In this document: positions 42,435 through 53,286 of the stretch, piece by piece
How positions within the stretch are numbered: position 1 is the stretch's first letter
Layout of the letters: each line of letters begins with the position of its first letter
Assembly: GCA_026315105.1 (NCBI GenBank)
Contig: CM048745.1
Location: 789,540,890-789,604,889 of the forward strand
Direction of reading: 5' to 3'
Source of the DNA: Locusta migratoria
Lineage: Eukaryota > Arthropoda > Insecta > Orthoptera > Acrididae
DNA length: 64,000 nucleotides
Notes under the pieces: model-generated
Seen by the model: only the letters and a program-made list of their open reading frames with translations
Told to the model about the DNA's origin: nothing
The model's database searches: none
Program-made: the position numbers and the translations under genes

Positions 42435-43515
42435 ATGAGTAACGTAGCAGTAGATAACATCGGAGTAGTGAAGCAACTAAAATCACTTAACAAGAACAAG
42501 TCTTCTGGTCCGGATTGTATACTCATTAGATTTCTATCTGATTATGCTGAAGCGATAGCTCCGTTCTTAACAGGCATATACAACCGCTCTCTCAAAGAAG
42601 GATCTGTACCAAAAGATTGGAAAGTTGCACAGATCACACCTACATTCAAGAAAGGCAGTAGGAGTAACCCACTAAACTACATGCCTATTACATTGACGTC
42701 AATTTGCAGCAGGGTTTTGAAACATATCCTGTATTCAAATATTATGAATTATCTCGAACAGAATCATCTATTGACCCAAGGTCAACACGGATTTAAAAAA
42801 TATCGTTCATGCGGAACGCAACTAGTCCTTTACTCACACGAAGTGATAAGTGCTGTCGACAAGGGTTCGCAAATGGATTCCGTATTTCTTGGTTTCCAGA
42901 AGGCTTTGACACCGTACCCCACAATCAAATTGCGTGGTTATGGCATATTGCCCCAAATTTGCGACTGGATAGGGGATTTCCTGTCAGAGAGGACATAGTT
43001 TGTAGTAATCGATGGTAAGGCATCGACTAAAACGGAGGTGATATCGGGCGTTCCTCTGCTGTTCCTTATTTACATAAACGATTTGGGAGAAAATCTAAGT
43101 AGCTCTTTTAGGTTGTTTGCAGATGACTCCGTCATTTACCGTCTAGTAAAATAATCTGAAGATCAAAACGAACTGCAGAACGAGCTGAATAAGATATCTT
43201 TATGGTGTAAGAATTGGCAATTGACTCTAAATAATAAGAAGTGATAAATCGTCCACATGAGTTCGAAAAGAAATCCGTTAAACTTTGTTTACAATATAAG
43301 TCAATCAAAAATAAAGGCCGTAAACCCCACAAAATACCTGGGAATTACTATTACTTCAGACTTAAACTGTAAAGAACACGTAGATAATGTCGTGGGAAAG
43401 GCGAACCAGAGACTGCGTTTTATTGGTAGAACCCTTAAAAGATGCAACAAAACTACTAAAGAAACTGCATACACTACGCTTGTCTGTGCTTTTTTGGAGT
43501 ATTGCTGCCCAGTGT
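42435..43515 (+). pseudogene. Jockey-like LINE reverse transcriptase
   Basis: The plus strand opens with a 187-residue frame: LKSLNKNKSSGPDCI, VPKDWKVAQITPTFKKGSRS, NYMPITLTSICSRVLK, LTQGQHGFKKYRSC, and a damaged SKAFD box (FLGFQKALTPYP). After a stop the catalytic LFADDSVIY lies near 43118-43144. Frame 43257-43510 gives VNPTKYLGITITSDL and ANQRLRFIGRTLKRC to CCPVWGL. This is the thumb and C-terminal region of the jockey-like family also found at 1-495. It interrupts an I-type LINE that runs the opposite way. Endonuclease and 3' end absent. Confidence 0.88.
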
Positions 43516-43639
43516 GGGGCCTAGAAAGAGAGAAGTGGCTTCAGAAAGGTCTTGGACTGGCGAAGAGTGGGCGACCTTCGTACCCACAAACCGAGTCCAG
43601 GAGCCGATTTGAGGCAGAAAACCTCCGATCTAGGAAATG

Positions 43640-44534
43640 CTGGAATGAGGGTCCTTAAGAGAGGCCACCTTCACCAGAAAGTGCCAGAGAAGGGGAGCAT
43701 TTCCTTGCCTGGGAAGGAGGAGGCAGACAGAGGGGCAAGGGTTCTGAAGGAAAGGGAAGAGGGTTTGGGACTGGGATGAGGAGGAGTGGGGATGGGACAG
43801 GATGTAAGAGGTAAAAGTAGCCAGTAGCCACCATATGCACAGCATAGAGACGGTCGAATATTTGACAGGCTTCAGGGTAAGTTAAGGGATCAAGGAGTTT
43901 ATACTCTTGTATCTTCTTCTCCTACTTGTACAACAAACAATTCGGTTAGCATGAAGAATTGTGTTGTTGACCGTTGATACACATGTTGTGAAACATAGGG
44001 GTTCCCATCATGGAGTGGGCATCCACATTCAGCACATAAAGGAACTGCTGTGCAGCGAGAAGACATGTGCCCAACTCGCATACGTCGAAAACATCTCATT
44101 GGAGGTGGGATGTACGGCTTCAGATCGCATCGCACCGGTAATTCTTCACCTGGACCTTCTATGGGAGAGTATCCCCCTCAAAGTCCAAAATAAAGGCGCC
44201 GGTATCAATGTGATTGTCCTTAAAGCCTTTCAGAACGCGTCAAACAAAATGGACACCTCGCCATTCCATAGTGGCCCAGAGTTGATCAGTTTGAAAGATG
44301 AAGACACGATGAAAAATTACTCCTGGTACCATATTTAAGGACTTGTGAGGAGTGACGGACACTGTAATGTGGCTAAGATGCTGTAGATTGGGCAGCAGAA
44401 ACAATTTTGATGAACAGGGAACCAGAGCACATCTTGTTCATTGAGTTGACTTCGTCAAACCTGTCTTCTATATTTTCGACGAAGAACAACGGCTTGGTGC
44501 CGGTGAAAGTACTTCCGTCGGTTCTGGCGCAGAG
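43640..44534 (-). pseudogene. I-type LINE ORF1 (gag-like) with CCHC knuckle
   Basis: Minus strand. A frame at 44135-43899 reads RCDLKPYIPPPMRCFRRMRV, GHMSSRC, a decayed zinc knuckle (CxxC-x4-H-x4-C with the second C changed to R), then PLCAECGCPLHDG. Further on is EKKIQEYKLLDPLTYPEACQ, typical of the end of I-clade ORF1. Upstream, 44470-44373 reads DRFDEVNSMNKMCSGSLFIK. It is likely the 5' part of the same I-type copy as 40660-42395, separated by the jockey-like LINE and a deletion of the endonuclease and most of the RT. Confidence 0.7.
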
Positions 44535-44730
44535 TAGGTAAAGTGGAAAGTGTTTTACACATATACATAGCAAATTTCGAAATTTTCCGACATCTGCTGC
44601 CCCTAAAGATAGGCAATCGTTCTGTAACATATGGACATTTGTGCCGCACTGTGACTCGAACCAGGGTCTCCCGCTTCTCGCTAGCGATCGTGTTTAACAC
44701 TCGGCCACCCGTCCACGCTCCATGGGCAGA
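44535..44730 (-). mobile_element. tRNA-like SINE in the I-type LINE
   Basis: On the minus strand: GGGTGGCCGAGTGTTAAACA and GGGAGACCCTGGTTCGAGTC mark A- and B-box regions, followed by CACAAATGTCCATATGTTAC. LINE coding sequence lies on both sides. A different family from types A-D. Confidence 0.55.
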
Positions 44731-45486
44731 CTCAAACTTCTATTTGTTTTACCCCCAAGATGACTATCCTGGCCTTCTTCTCAAGGTGGTGGCCAAGGGA
44801 CAGGGAAGGCATTTTCCTCTTGTCAGAAATAGCAGCATTGAATGATCTATTCCTTTCTTCTGAGACACTGTAGAACGACCATTATGGACTTGGTTTCATG
44901 TGCGAAATGTCCGCCCTGTTACCACGCATTCCGATCAGGGGCTCCCCTTATGGGTGCCACCCAGCCACTTGACACTATGACCGTTGCCAGGAGTCCTGAT
45001 ATCCTTGTCCGGCGTGAGAGGTAACAGATCGGGTATCAGTAGCGTGTGTTTTCGTGGGGCTCAACCAAGAGGGCACATAAAGGCTCCACCACATGGACTA
45101 GCTACAGGTGCTGGTGATCTAGCGGAGGGGGGGGGGGGGGGGGCTACGCGAGAAGGGAAGAGGAATGGACGTGATCGGAATCACGCTGTAGGGGCTTGGT
45201 AGGGAGTTATTCGCAAAAGGCTCACTCTAACGGAAACGGAGGAAGGTCAAACGCCGAGGCGGACCAAACTGGGCCAAAAACAGGGGGAAACAGTGAGGAA
45301 AGTAAAATCGGAAGACGAGGACCATGGGAATAGAAGAGCCCTCCTAAAGGAAAACACCTAGAGAGGGATGGGGATGTGTTATGAGGGGGTGGGGTAAGAG
45401 TGGGGAGCGGGGAGGATTTAGGAAGGGAAGATGAGGAACTAGGGAAGGTTAATGCAGTCTGGGAGAATAGGAAGAAAGGCTGCAAT
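44731..45486. other. I-type LINE 5' part (probable) and G-rich tract
   Basis: 44740-44830, read on the minus strand, continues LINE-like coding (EKKARIVILGVKQIEV). Beyond that nothing certain. Poly-G lies at 45126-45142 and 45200-45480 is purine-rich, which explains the proline/serine-rich antisense frame there. Confidence 0.35.
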
Positions 45487-45894
45487 CCAGAATGAAATTT
45501 TCACTCTGCAGCGGAGTGTGCGCTGATATGAAACTTCCTGGCAGATTAAAATTATGTGTCGGAACCGGGACTCGAACCTGGGACCTTTGCCTTTCGTGGG
45601 CAAGCGCACTACCGACTGTGCTATCCCAACACGACTCACGATGCCGCCTCACAACTTTACTTCCGCCAGTACCTCACCTCCTACTTTCCAAACTTCACAG
45701 AAGCTCTCCTGCGAACCATGCTTCTGTGAAGTTTGGAAAGTAGGAGGCGAGGTACTGGCGGAAGTAAAGTTGTGAGGCTGCATCGTGAGTCGTGTCGGGA
45801 TAGCACAGTCGGTAGTGCGCTTGCCCGCGAAAGGCAAAGGTCCCAGGTTCGAGTCCCGGTTCCGGCACACAATTTTAATCTGCCAGGAAGTTTC
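45487..45894. mobile_element. Inverted-dimer SINE inserted as one unit
   Basis: Two copies of one tRNA-headed SINE stand in inverted orientation: left arm minus (GGGACTCGAACCTGGGACCT), right arm plus (AGGTCCCAGGTTCGAGTCCC). They meet at a ~20-bp centre near 45705-45725. The single TSD AAGGCTGCAAT at 45476-45486 and 45895-45905 encloses both. The A-box region TAGCACAGTCGGTAGTGCGC is intact in the right arm. A related fragment is at 57190. Confidence 0.9.
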
Positions 45895-45905
45895 AAGGCT
45901 GCAAT

Positions 45906-46322
45906 GTCTCAGGAAACTGTGCGCACTACATACGTAATCACATAAAAGCTGTGGGCCCCTTTAGAAAAAAGGGCGGAAGGAACAGACTATTATTTAGGGA
46001 GACGGATCATTACATTATTGTTATTATTTTTGGGAGAACCCGGGAAATATAGGTGAGTTGGTCACCCTATTTATCTTGGCTAGGTGGTTATCTACATCGC
46101 ACAGTAAACATCTAGAAATCAGTTGCATTTGATTTTTGTATTTACAACAGGCTCTAACACTTCAGAGATATAGCTCTGGCTGGTTAGTGTGCTAGGGGGC
46201 TCAGGAGTGAAATACATTACCAGCCCAAACTGTAATACTGGCTGCAGGACCAGAGTGGCGGTGCGTAAGTCCAACAGTATTTACCTAAGAATCCTAATCG
46301 TCTGAGGAACAACTTTTTTTTT
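45906..46322. other. No recognisable feature
   Basis: No repeat or coding motif recognised. Confidence 0.35.
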
Positions 46323-46335
46323 CAGCACACTTGGA

Positions 46336-46535
46336 AAAAATGTTCAAATGTTTGTAGAACTTATGTTACTTAACTACGGGGTCATCAGTCCCTAAGCTTA
46401 CAAACTACTTACGAACTAGCTAAGACTAAGGACGACACAAATATCCATGCCCGAGGGGGATTCGAACCCCCGACCGTAGTGGCCGTGCAGACCGTGACTG
46501 GAGCGCCTCAGTCCCCTCGGCCACCGCGGCCGGCC
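46336..46535 (-). mobile_element. tRNA-Leu-like SINE, type A
   Basis: Complete minus-strand copy. The TSD is CAGCACACTTGGA at 46323-46335 and 46536-46548. Confidence 0.94.
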
Positions 46536-46756
46536 CAGCACACTTGGACTTTTTGTTGAGGCGGAAGTACCCCGCACTGCAAGTTCCAACATATAACTTA
46601 CCTGATGGCGCATAAATGTGGGTAGTGAATTTTGGTATTAACGTTTTTTTTAATTTTTTTTTCCATCATATAAATATACCAATGTGCTGCTACTTCATAA
46701 TTTTTATCATATTGTGATGGGTCCATTTAGGCTAAATAGCTATAATCAGAAAAAAA

Positions 46757-46933
46757 TGTTCAAAAGTTTGTTAGCTTATGGGATTTAACTGCGGGGTCAT
46801 CAGTCCGTAAACTTACAAACTACTTATAAATTATCTTATACTAAAACAGCACAAACATCCATGCCCGAGGGTGGATTCGAATCACCGACGGGGAACGGCC
46901 TCGCGCAATGCGCTCGGCCTCTCCGTCGCGGCC
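46757..46933 (-). mobile_element. tRNA-like SINE, type C, shortened
   Basis: Minus strand: tail GTTCAAAAGTTTGTTAGC, ACTGCGGGGTCATCAGTCC, B box GTGGATTCGAATCACC, head CCGTTCCCCGTCGG. Part of the anticodon-arm region is deleted. Confidence 0.85.
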
Positions 46934-46952
46934 CATCATCAGACAGTATGCG

Positions 46953-46954
<2 letters not shown>

Positions 46955-47017
<63 letters not shown>
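46955..47017. repeat. (AT)n microsatellite
   Basis: Uninterrupted AT repeats of about 62 bp. Confidence 0.97.
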
Positions 47018-47021
<4 letters not shown>

Positions 47022-47410
47022 GCCTAACATTAAAATCGTGCTTGAAAACTTCGCCTTATTGCCGTAGGACTCTCTTCTAACCTGTGGTACTCTAGCACCA
47101 GAAAGAACGCGTTGTTCAATGGAGTACATGGTTTTAATCTCTTCCTTCGGTACGCGAACCTCCTTTCACGTTTCAATAGTGGAACTGATCGCTCTGGGCT
47201 TTGGATCACTATTTATACTAGGCATTACGTATGGTGATTACAGCGCCATTTCTTGTAACTATTATTATTTGAAACTGCTGTATAAACTTCTTACAACTTT
47301 CACAATATACATACCGTTTACTGCATTCCTCTATCGATCTTTGTTTTCGAGATATTTGATTTTGAAATCAGTGAGCCCTTTTCTGGACACCTTGTGTAAT
47401 GTATTTCAGA

Positions 47411-47413
<3 letters not shown>
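47018..47413. other. No recognisable feature
   Basis: A frame from 47119 is hydrophobic (LIALGFGSLFILGITYGDYS) but shows no domain and runs into a microsatellite. Confidence 0.3.

Positions 47414-47462
<49 letters not shown>
47414..47462. repeat. (TA)n microsatellite
   Basis: Uninterrupted TA repeats of about 48 bp. Confidence 0.97.
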
Positions 47463-47463
<1 letters not shown>

Positions 47464-48001
47464 CTGTGTTGCTACGACTAACACCGCCAAATACCGAAAT
47501 AGCGGACAACGTAGTTCGACGGGATAAGCGCCGGGGAGAAGAAGAAGTAACGTATAAGGTGCACGAAACCGGTTATCTGTGTGAGACGTAATGAATGTCT
47601 CGTGACGGCCCGTTGCGCACTTGAATGCAAAACTGGCTGCGCGCGAGCACGTAAACAGTCCTTGAATGCGTAATTGCCGCCCCACATCTGAGACGTCAAA
47701 TGCCGCGGCGAGCAAGTTCTACTGGCGCCCCGCTGATCTGGGAGGAGGGAGGGGTTAACCACTTGCGACCAGGCTCTGCAGCCCCTGTTGGTTTCGTAAT
47801 GAGTGCAGCCGCGACACCAGCTACTCGTATGTAGACAGCCCACTGTCGCCACGTCCGGCCACCAGCCTCTGCAGCCAGTGAGACCAATAACTCCCACTTA
47901 TCTCCCGGGTTCTCCTATTTTATTACAAGTTTTAGGTTTCACTCTTTTTCTTTTTTAAGGAAAAAAATCTCACTTCTCTTATAATTGCGTCCAGGCAAAA
48001 A
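47463..48001. other. GC-rich anonymous block
   Basis: About 47470-47890 is GC- and CpG-rich relative to its surroundings, with frames open on the minus strand but no motif. It may belong to the 5' side of the PLE relic that follows. Confidence 0.3.
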
Positions 48002-48163
48002 AAGATAAAATTTAACGATGCCAGCATACTCGCTAAGCAACCAGGGGTGGTTAAACGCAGCATAAGGGAAGGCATCGAAATTTTAAAACATCCTAATAAC
48101 ACGAACAGAGAAGATGGACTCTGGCTTGCCCCCTCCTGGCTAACAGCCATCACAGTGAAATAG
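48002..48163 (+). pseudogene. Penelope-like element C-terminal fragment
   Basis: A 53-residue frame ending in a stop: KIKFNDASILAKQPGVVKRS, IREGIEILKHPNNTNREDGL, WLAPSWLTAI. PLE and related GIY-YIG proteins end with an R-x-x-REGIEI-K...NNFNREDG-x-L-x-x-W pattern like this. The GIY and YIG boxes are not seen upstream. The downstream 3' sequence contains a hammerhead-like motif at 48466, as expected for this class. Confidence 0.7.
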
Positions 48164-48465
48164 GCCGCACTGACAACACGCGAGCGTCACCAGTAAGCAA
48201 CTGCCGCCGCGCGAACCACAGCAAGCAGGAGAGCAACGGAAGCCTTCACCTTATTCGCCGATGACCACCAATCATGTCTCGCTTTGCAAGAAGCAATAGG
48301 CAACGGCTGATTCCCACTCTTTCCACCTCAGCATCCTACCATAATAAAATTTCCATTCTTCCGCCAAAAATCACCAGTAACGTCGTTTATTTTAAAAATT
48401 ATGACGTAATGTCTAGTTGACAGTAAAGATAAAATATAGTAACAACCAGTTCATTTCAGTATACC

Positions 48466-48504
48466 CTGATGAAGGTCACTGTAACGTTGGCTGAAACGTC
48501 GGTT
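48466..48504 (+). ncRNA. Hammerhead-like motif in a PLE 3' region
   Basis: CTGATGA (48466-48472), a 20-nt decayed stem II (AGGTCAC...GTTGGCT), GAAAC (48493-48497), loop GTCG, GTT (48502-48504). Core bases are conserved but stem II pairs poorly. Confidence 0.4.
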
Positions 48505-48820
48505 ATTAACCTCTTAAAGCCCGAATTAATTTTTACGTGACACAGAAAATCAAATTCATATTTTGTTACCAGTAAACATATGCTAGAAATTATGTAATGT
48601 CAAATACAAGATGTTGATTACTGATCTCGAGTAATTAGGCATGTCGCGTATTTGCGAGAACGGGCATTTGAGAAAGTAAACACTTGCAAGACTTCATTTA
48701 GTAAAACAATTCAATTAACATTTTAATAATACAGTGTCTGACATTAGATTCGTACAAATTAAAAGTCGAAAATACATTGTTGCGTTCAATTTCATTGTAC
48801 ATATTGCCACGAGAGACCAC
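48505..48820. other. No recognisable feature
   Basis: AT-rich; may be the remaining PLE 3' sequence. Confidence 0.3.
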
Positions 48821-48824
48821 CTGC

Positions 48825-48898
48825 TGGCGTGGCGCAGGGGATAGTGTCACGGACTGCGGTGCTGAAGGACGCCGGTTCAATCCAGCCCACCGGCAAAA
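48825..48898 (+). repeat. tRNA-like SINE head
   Basis: GGCGTGGCGCAGGGGATAGT GTCACGGAC (A-box region) and GCCGGTTCAATCCAGCCCAC (B box), followed by CGGCAAAAAATT. Confidence 0.55.
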
Positions 48899-50180
48899 AA
48901 TTATTTCTTTGTAATTAACAATTCCATAATGTTCTATATCTTTCTTATGTTCACTTGTAAATTCTACTTGTTTCTTATGTTAACGGTTCTCCTAATTTCT
49001 GGTAAATTCTGTCTGTGTATAAATAGCAGAGCACTCTGCCTGAGAAGCAGTCAGTGCTGCGTGTATGTTGAGTTCGTAATAAATTGTTTTCAGTACAAGT
49101 GCTGTGTTCAGTTGCCTTCGAAGTCAAGCCTGCTTCCATTGCAACGCGACAATATTGCATGTAGCCCTAGTCATGAAATTCGCAAGAACAGTTTTTTTCT
49201 CTTGTTCAAACAGAGATTTACGTTACAATTGCTACACATTAACACCCTCTGTCCTGTACAGTTTGGTGTTTTACATCTTTGCCTTTTCCTGTAACTGAGG
49301 CCAAAGACCTACTGCATCATTGAGGGTAGTTCTATCTGGAAAAGAAGTTGCTGGATCCCTATGCTTTTTACGCTGCAGTTCAGTCTGTATACTGGTTGAA
49401 GGACCTCTCTTTTTCTTTGTTGCATCTTTTCACTGTTTGCAGAATGCCTCTGCTATTCTAGACTTGAATTCCAGCAGGTCATTTTATTCATTATGGGAAA
49501 TATAGAGGCCCCCACAATACCGCCGTATAACAATCAGCAATTAACAATTACAAGATCCATAATTTGCAACAGAAGAAGTCCGGCTGTGTACAGTGAAAGA
49601 ATTATCTATTACACATTATTTGTTACACGGGCACACAAAAGGACGCAAATGCTCAATGATGCATATTTTACACAAACCTTATTTTCCAATTTACTTATAC
49701 TTTCAACACCATTATTACATCAAAATGTGAGTTACGTAACGCCACAGATACTATAGAATAAATAAATAATTTTCAGAACCAAACTTACCTCTTTATTCTG
49801 CCGTAATTCTCCAAAGACGATAACTTCATATGTCTGTCTCGTGAACAAATGCGCGAACATCCAACTGCTGTAGCAGTCCCTACACCACCCGGAGAGGTGG
49901 CAGCACGTATTGGAAACATTATCAGCTTCGTGTAGATTCGGCATCTACCAGAACTGGCGCTCAATAACATTTACCCTTCAATTTATAAGCATCACAATGG
50001 TATGGTGCGAATTCGCAACATTGGGCATTAAGGGGTTAAAGTTAACTTTTATGTCATCTCACTTCTCCTTTATTGACCGCCAGTTCCTCCCGTAAGTATT
50101 GTAAATGATATAATGAAATAATATTTGACTTATTCATTTACTTGCGGTATTTTTGTCTCAGCTATTGATAGGTGTTGAAT
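48899..50180. other. Anonymous AT-rich DNA
   Basis: GTATAAATAGCAGAG near 49017 and AATAAA near 49078 look like a TATA box and poly-A signal 60 bp apart, as in an LTR, but no flanking repeat supports that. No coding motif recognised to 50180. Confidence 0.3.
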
Positions 50181-50184
50181 CATA

Positions 50185-50330
50185 CAACATGTACGTATGA
50201 AAATTTGTGCCGGGGTCGGGATTTTAACCTGTGTTTCCTGCTGGCTATGTGGTTGTAATAACCCTTGCATCCGCAGGCATACGGGCTTCACACAACTGCC
50301 CGGACTACTGAAGCAAGTTCCCCGTCCGTC
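50185..50330 (-). repeat. tRNA-like SINE remnant
   Basis: On the minus strand GCAGGAAACACAGGTTAAAA TCCCGACCCCGGCACA matches a decayed B box and the usual CGGCACA junction. Confidence 0.4.
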
Positions 50331-50682
50331 GCAAATTCTAATACTTATATTCTCTTTCACCATTATACTCCATGGCTTACAGCTAAACCTGTATTCCTGC
50401 CATTAGTCCGGTCCTCCTATGCATCCACACTGAGAGAAGTATCTGTTTGGTGGATTACAATGAAAAATTATGGCAACACCTAACAGCAGCTATGGCAAAG
50501 GCCAACTAAATTTTCATTTAGAACAGCTGTAGCAACATGTCCGAAATAACATACGCCGCAGTTGTTAAATGTAAGCTATCAAGTTGAGGTTAAATGATTC
50601 TCTTAGTGCTGCTGCGCGCAAAGACGAATCTTTTGGTGGGAACCTGCCAACCATGGAGTATACAGGTCAGAGTAGGAGGACG
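50331..50682. other. No recognisable feature
   Basis: Nothing recognised up to the TSD of hAT copy 2. Confidence 0.35.
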
Positions 50683-51039
50683 TCTTAGGCAGGGCCGGAT
50701 CTAAGGGGGGGGGGGGTGAGGGGGGGGGGGGCAAAGGAGGCAGTTTTTTTTATTTAGAATGTATCTTTCTGGTATAATTTAATAAAATTAACTAACACCG
50801 AATTATTAAAAGTAAAATGGCTGCAAGAAATACCGAAATCATTTAATAAAACTAAAATTCCTGGTTGCTGACTTCAGTGTTGCCCTGTCACAGGTACTTC
50901 AGCTAATCAAACTTTAAAAATCTACTAGATATTAGCCAGAATGAGGGAGATGTTTGCGTTATTGCATAAGTAAATGCACAATGTTTATTAATTTGCATAG
51001 ATTTCCTTAGATAGCGGTGGAATTGATAGACATATACAC

Positions 51040-51470
51040 AAGACACACTGTAAATCACATTTAACTGCCTGACAGAGGGTTCATCGGACCACTTTTATAT
51101 TATTTATCTCCCATTCCATTCTCGAATAGCGCGCTGGAAGAAAGAACATCTGAATCTCTCTGTTCGAGTTCTGATTTCACGTATTTATTCAGATGAATTT
51201 TTCTACTTATGTAAGTGGGAGGCAACAATATATTTTCGCATTCGGAGGAGAATGTTGACGATTGTAGTTTCGTAAGTAGCCCACGCCGCAGCGATAAACG
51301 CCTTTGTTCTAATGATTCCCATCCCAGATTCTGTATCATTTCCGTGACGCTGTCTCCCCTGTATCATGACAATACTAAACGAGCTGTCCTTCTTTCGACT
51401 CTTTCGATGTCCTCCGAAAAACCCACCTGATAAGTATCGCACACTGGGCAGCAAGACCAGATAGAACAGG
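51040..51470 (-). mobile_element. Nested jockey-like LINE 3' fragment in hAT copy 2
   Basis: The minus strand reads MIQNLGWESLEQRRLSLRRG, then LLTKLQSSTFSSECENILLP and TYISRKIHLNKY. This is a clear C-terminal region of a jockey-like LINE. It occupies the same place as in copy 1. Confidence 0.8.
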
Positions 51471-51495
51471 AGGAATCTCACTGTATTATTGATGC

Positions 51496-52107
51496 TGTCC
51501 TTTTTCTAGCTAAGCAAAAACGCCTTTTAGAGGAACAAAAGAAGATGGTGATTTTGGTGATCCACATAGCGGCAAATTTCTAAATACAATCATATCATAC
51601 TATAGTGTCCCCCTTCGTCTGCGTATTGAACGCCACAAGAAAGGCCAGATTAGCTATTTTTACAAAAATATACAAGATGAGTTCCGTGACTTGATTGCTA
51701 ACACAATAAATCAAGATATAATTAAAGATATTTTAGCTGCTAAATACTTTTCACTGAAGTTTGACTACACTCCAGATATCAGCCACAATGCTCAGATGAC
51801 ACAAGTAATTCGATATGTCAAGTCAAATGACTCAGAGGTTGTGGAAAGTTTTACTGACTTTTTTACAGTTACAGACAAAACAGGAGAAGGCCTTAGTCAA
51901 GAGATACCGAAAAAATTGGAACAAGATGGGCTGAACATTAAGTACTGCAGCGGGCAGTCTCATGACAATGGGGCAAACAGGGCTGGAAAGTACAGAGGGG
52001 TCCAGTCAAGAATACTTCAGAAGAATAAACTGGCCTATTTCGTACCATGTGCTGCTCACTCTTTAAATTTAGTAGGAGCAAATTCAGCAGACAATCAGAA
52101 AGACTAG
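51496..52107 (+). pseudogene. hAT transposase core, copy 2
   Basis: Homologous to 20042-20665: YFSLKFDYTPDISHNAQMTQ, YCSGQSHDNGANRAGKYRGV, QSRILQKNKLAYFVPCAAHS and LNLVGANSADNQKD. The C of FDCTPD is changed to Y, but LNLVGANS keeps a residue deleted in copy 1. A short deletion near 51588 shifts the upstream part. The zinc-finger N-terminus is absent. Confidence 0.85.
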
Positions 52108-52369
52108 GTGATCTGCAAGAGTAGATGCAGTTGAAGCTGTCTACAAGCATTTTCATAAAGGTTTGAAGGTCCTGGAAGAAACGGAAACTTATAAATTGTT
52201 AACACCAGAAACAAAATCAGAGACAAGATCTATTTTTTTTTTTTTTTAAATGAGAAAACTCAAATTCCTTATTTGTTTCTGGTGTGCAATATTAAAATAA
52301 ATTGGCCATGTTAATCAGTTTCTGCGAAGTTAATACTTTACAATTGATAAAGCTGTTCGAAACATTCAA

Positions 52370-52542
52370 GGACTTTAGGGCTTTCCCAAAACTTCCTGAG
52401 ATTCTTGTACCTCTGAAGCTTTTTCTGAGGCCAAAGTGCTAGCAGAAGATAATGAGGTATCAACGGTATTCTCCGAAAAAAGGATTCGAAGAAAGAAGAA
52501 AATGGCCGACGAGCTTTGTGAGGATGAAGTATCCAACATTCA

Positions 52543-52593
<51 letters not shown>

Positions 52594-53060
52594 AATAATT
52601 GACAGAGCTTAGTACCATGTTTACCGCACTTGAGAAAATTGGTGCAAAAATTAGTTTTCTGTGTGATGTGCAAATTCGAGAAATGGGACTTGAAGGCCGA
52701 AACAGCGGAACTGGCAGAAGATCTTAGCGAGGAAGAACTTTAAAGTTTCAGACAACATGCGCTGGCAGTAGATAGAGCCTTGCGAGATTCCACTGCATCA
52801 TAAACATGAAGTTTAATTTATAAAAATAAATTTGTAGAGGGGTACCCCAACCTTATTACAGCGTTAAAATACATTTTACCATTCTAGTTTCTGTTTCGTC
52901 TGGCGAAAGAATACAGTTGAGGAGCACGACTGCTTAACAAATCTGAGTATAATATCCATAGAGCACAAACGAGTTTCTTCTCTAAACTATGATGATATCA
53001 AAAACAGTTTTACAGCAAAAAAAGCTCGAAAAGCGAAATTTGAATTAATTTTGTACGATG
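52370..53060 (+). pseudogene. hAT transposase C-terminal part, copy 2
   Basis: Degraded equivalent of 21146-21830, broken by the poly-A run at 52543-52591 and several indels. Recognisable pieces include EKRIRRKKKMADELCEDEVS and, later, the NLSIISIEHKRVSSLNYDD dimerisation segment. Confidence 0.75.
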
Positions 53061-53286
53061 AGTAATCTTGTAATACTTTTGCATGTATTAAAAGTGTTCT
53101 GTTTTCCTTTGATCTTAATTCAGTCAATAAAATAAGTTCATGTTGTGAGATTGTGACATTTATTTAGAAATATGTAATCCAATTAGCGTAAAAAAATCGA
53201 TTCTTACAGGGGAGGGGGGAAAGAAGGGGCGGCAAATTTAAGCTTGTCCCCCTTTGCAAATGTCCTAGATCCGGCCCTGTCTTAGG

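Larger units (their letters stand above)
50690..53279 (+). mobile_element. hAT element (ZMYM1-like), copy 2
   Basis: Ends CAGGGCCGGATCTAAG and ...TAGATCCGGCCCTG. The TSD is TCTTAGG at 50683-50689 and 53280-53286, or 8 bp (GTCTTAGG) if the end is placed one base earlier. Poly-G runs follow the left end. It is homologous to copy 1, lacks about 150 bp near 51009 and the 20771-20981 insertion, and has a long poly-A at 52543-52591. Confidence 0.93.

Noticed and set aside
45222..45485. Proline/serine-rich secreted protein on the minus strand
   Set aside because: It is the complement of a purine-rich low-complexity stretch.
48899..49110. An LTR with TATA box and AATAAA
   Set aside because: The two signals are 60 bp apart, but there are no matching terminal sequences, TSD or primer-binding site.
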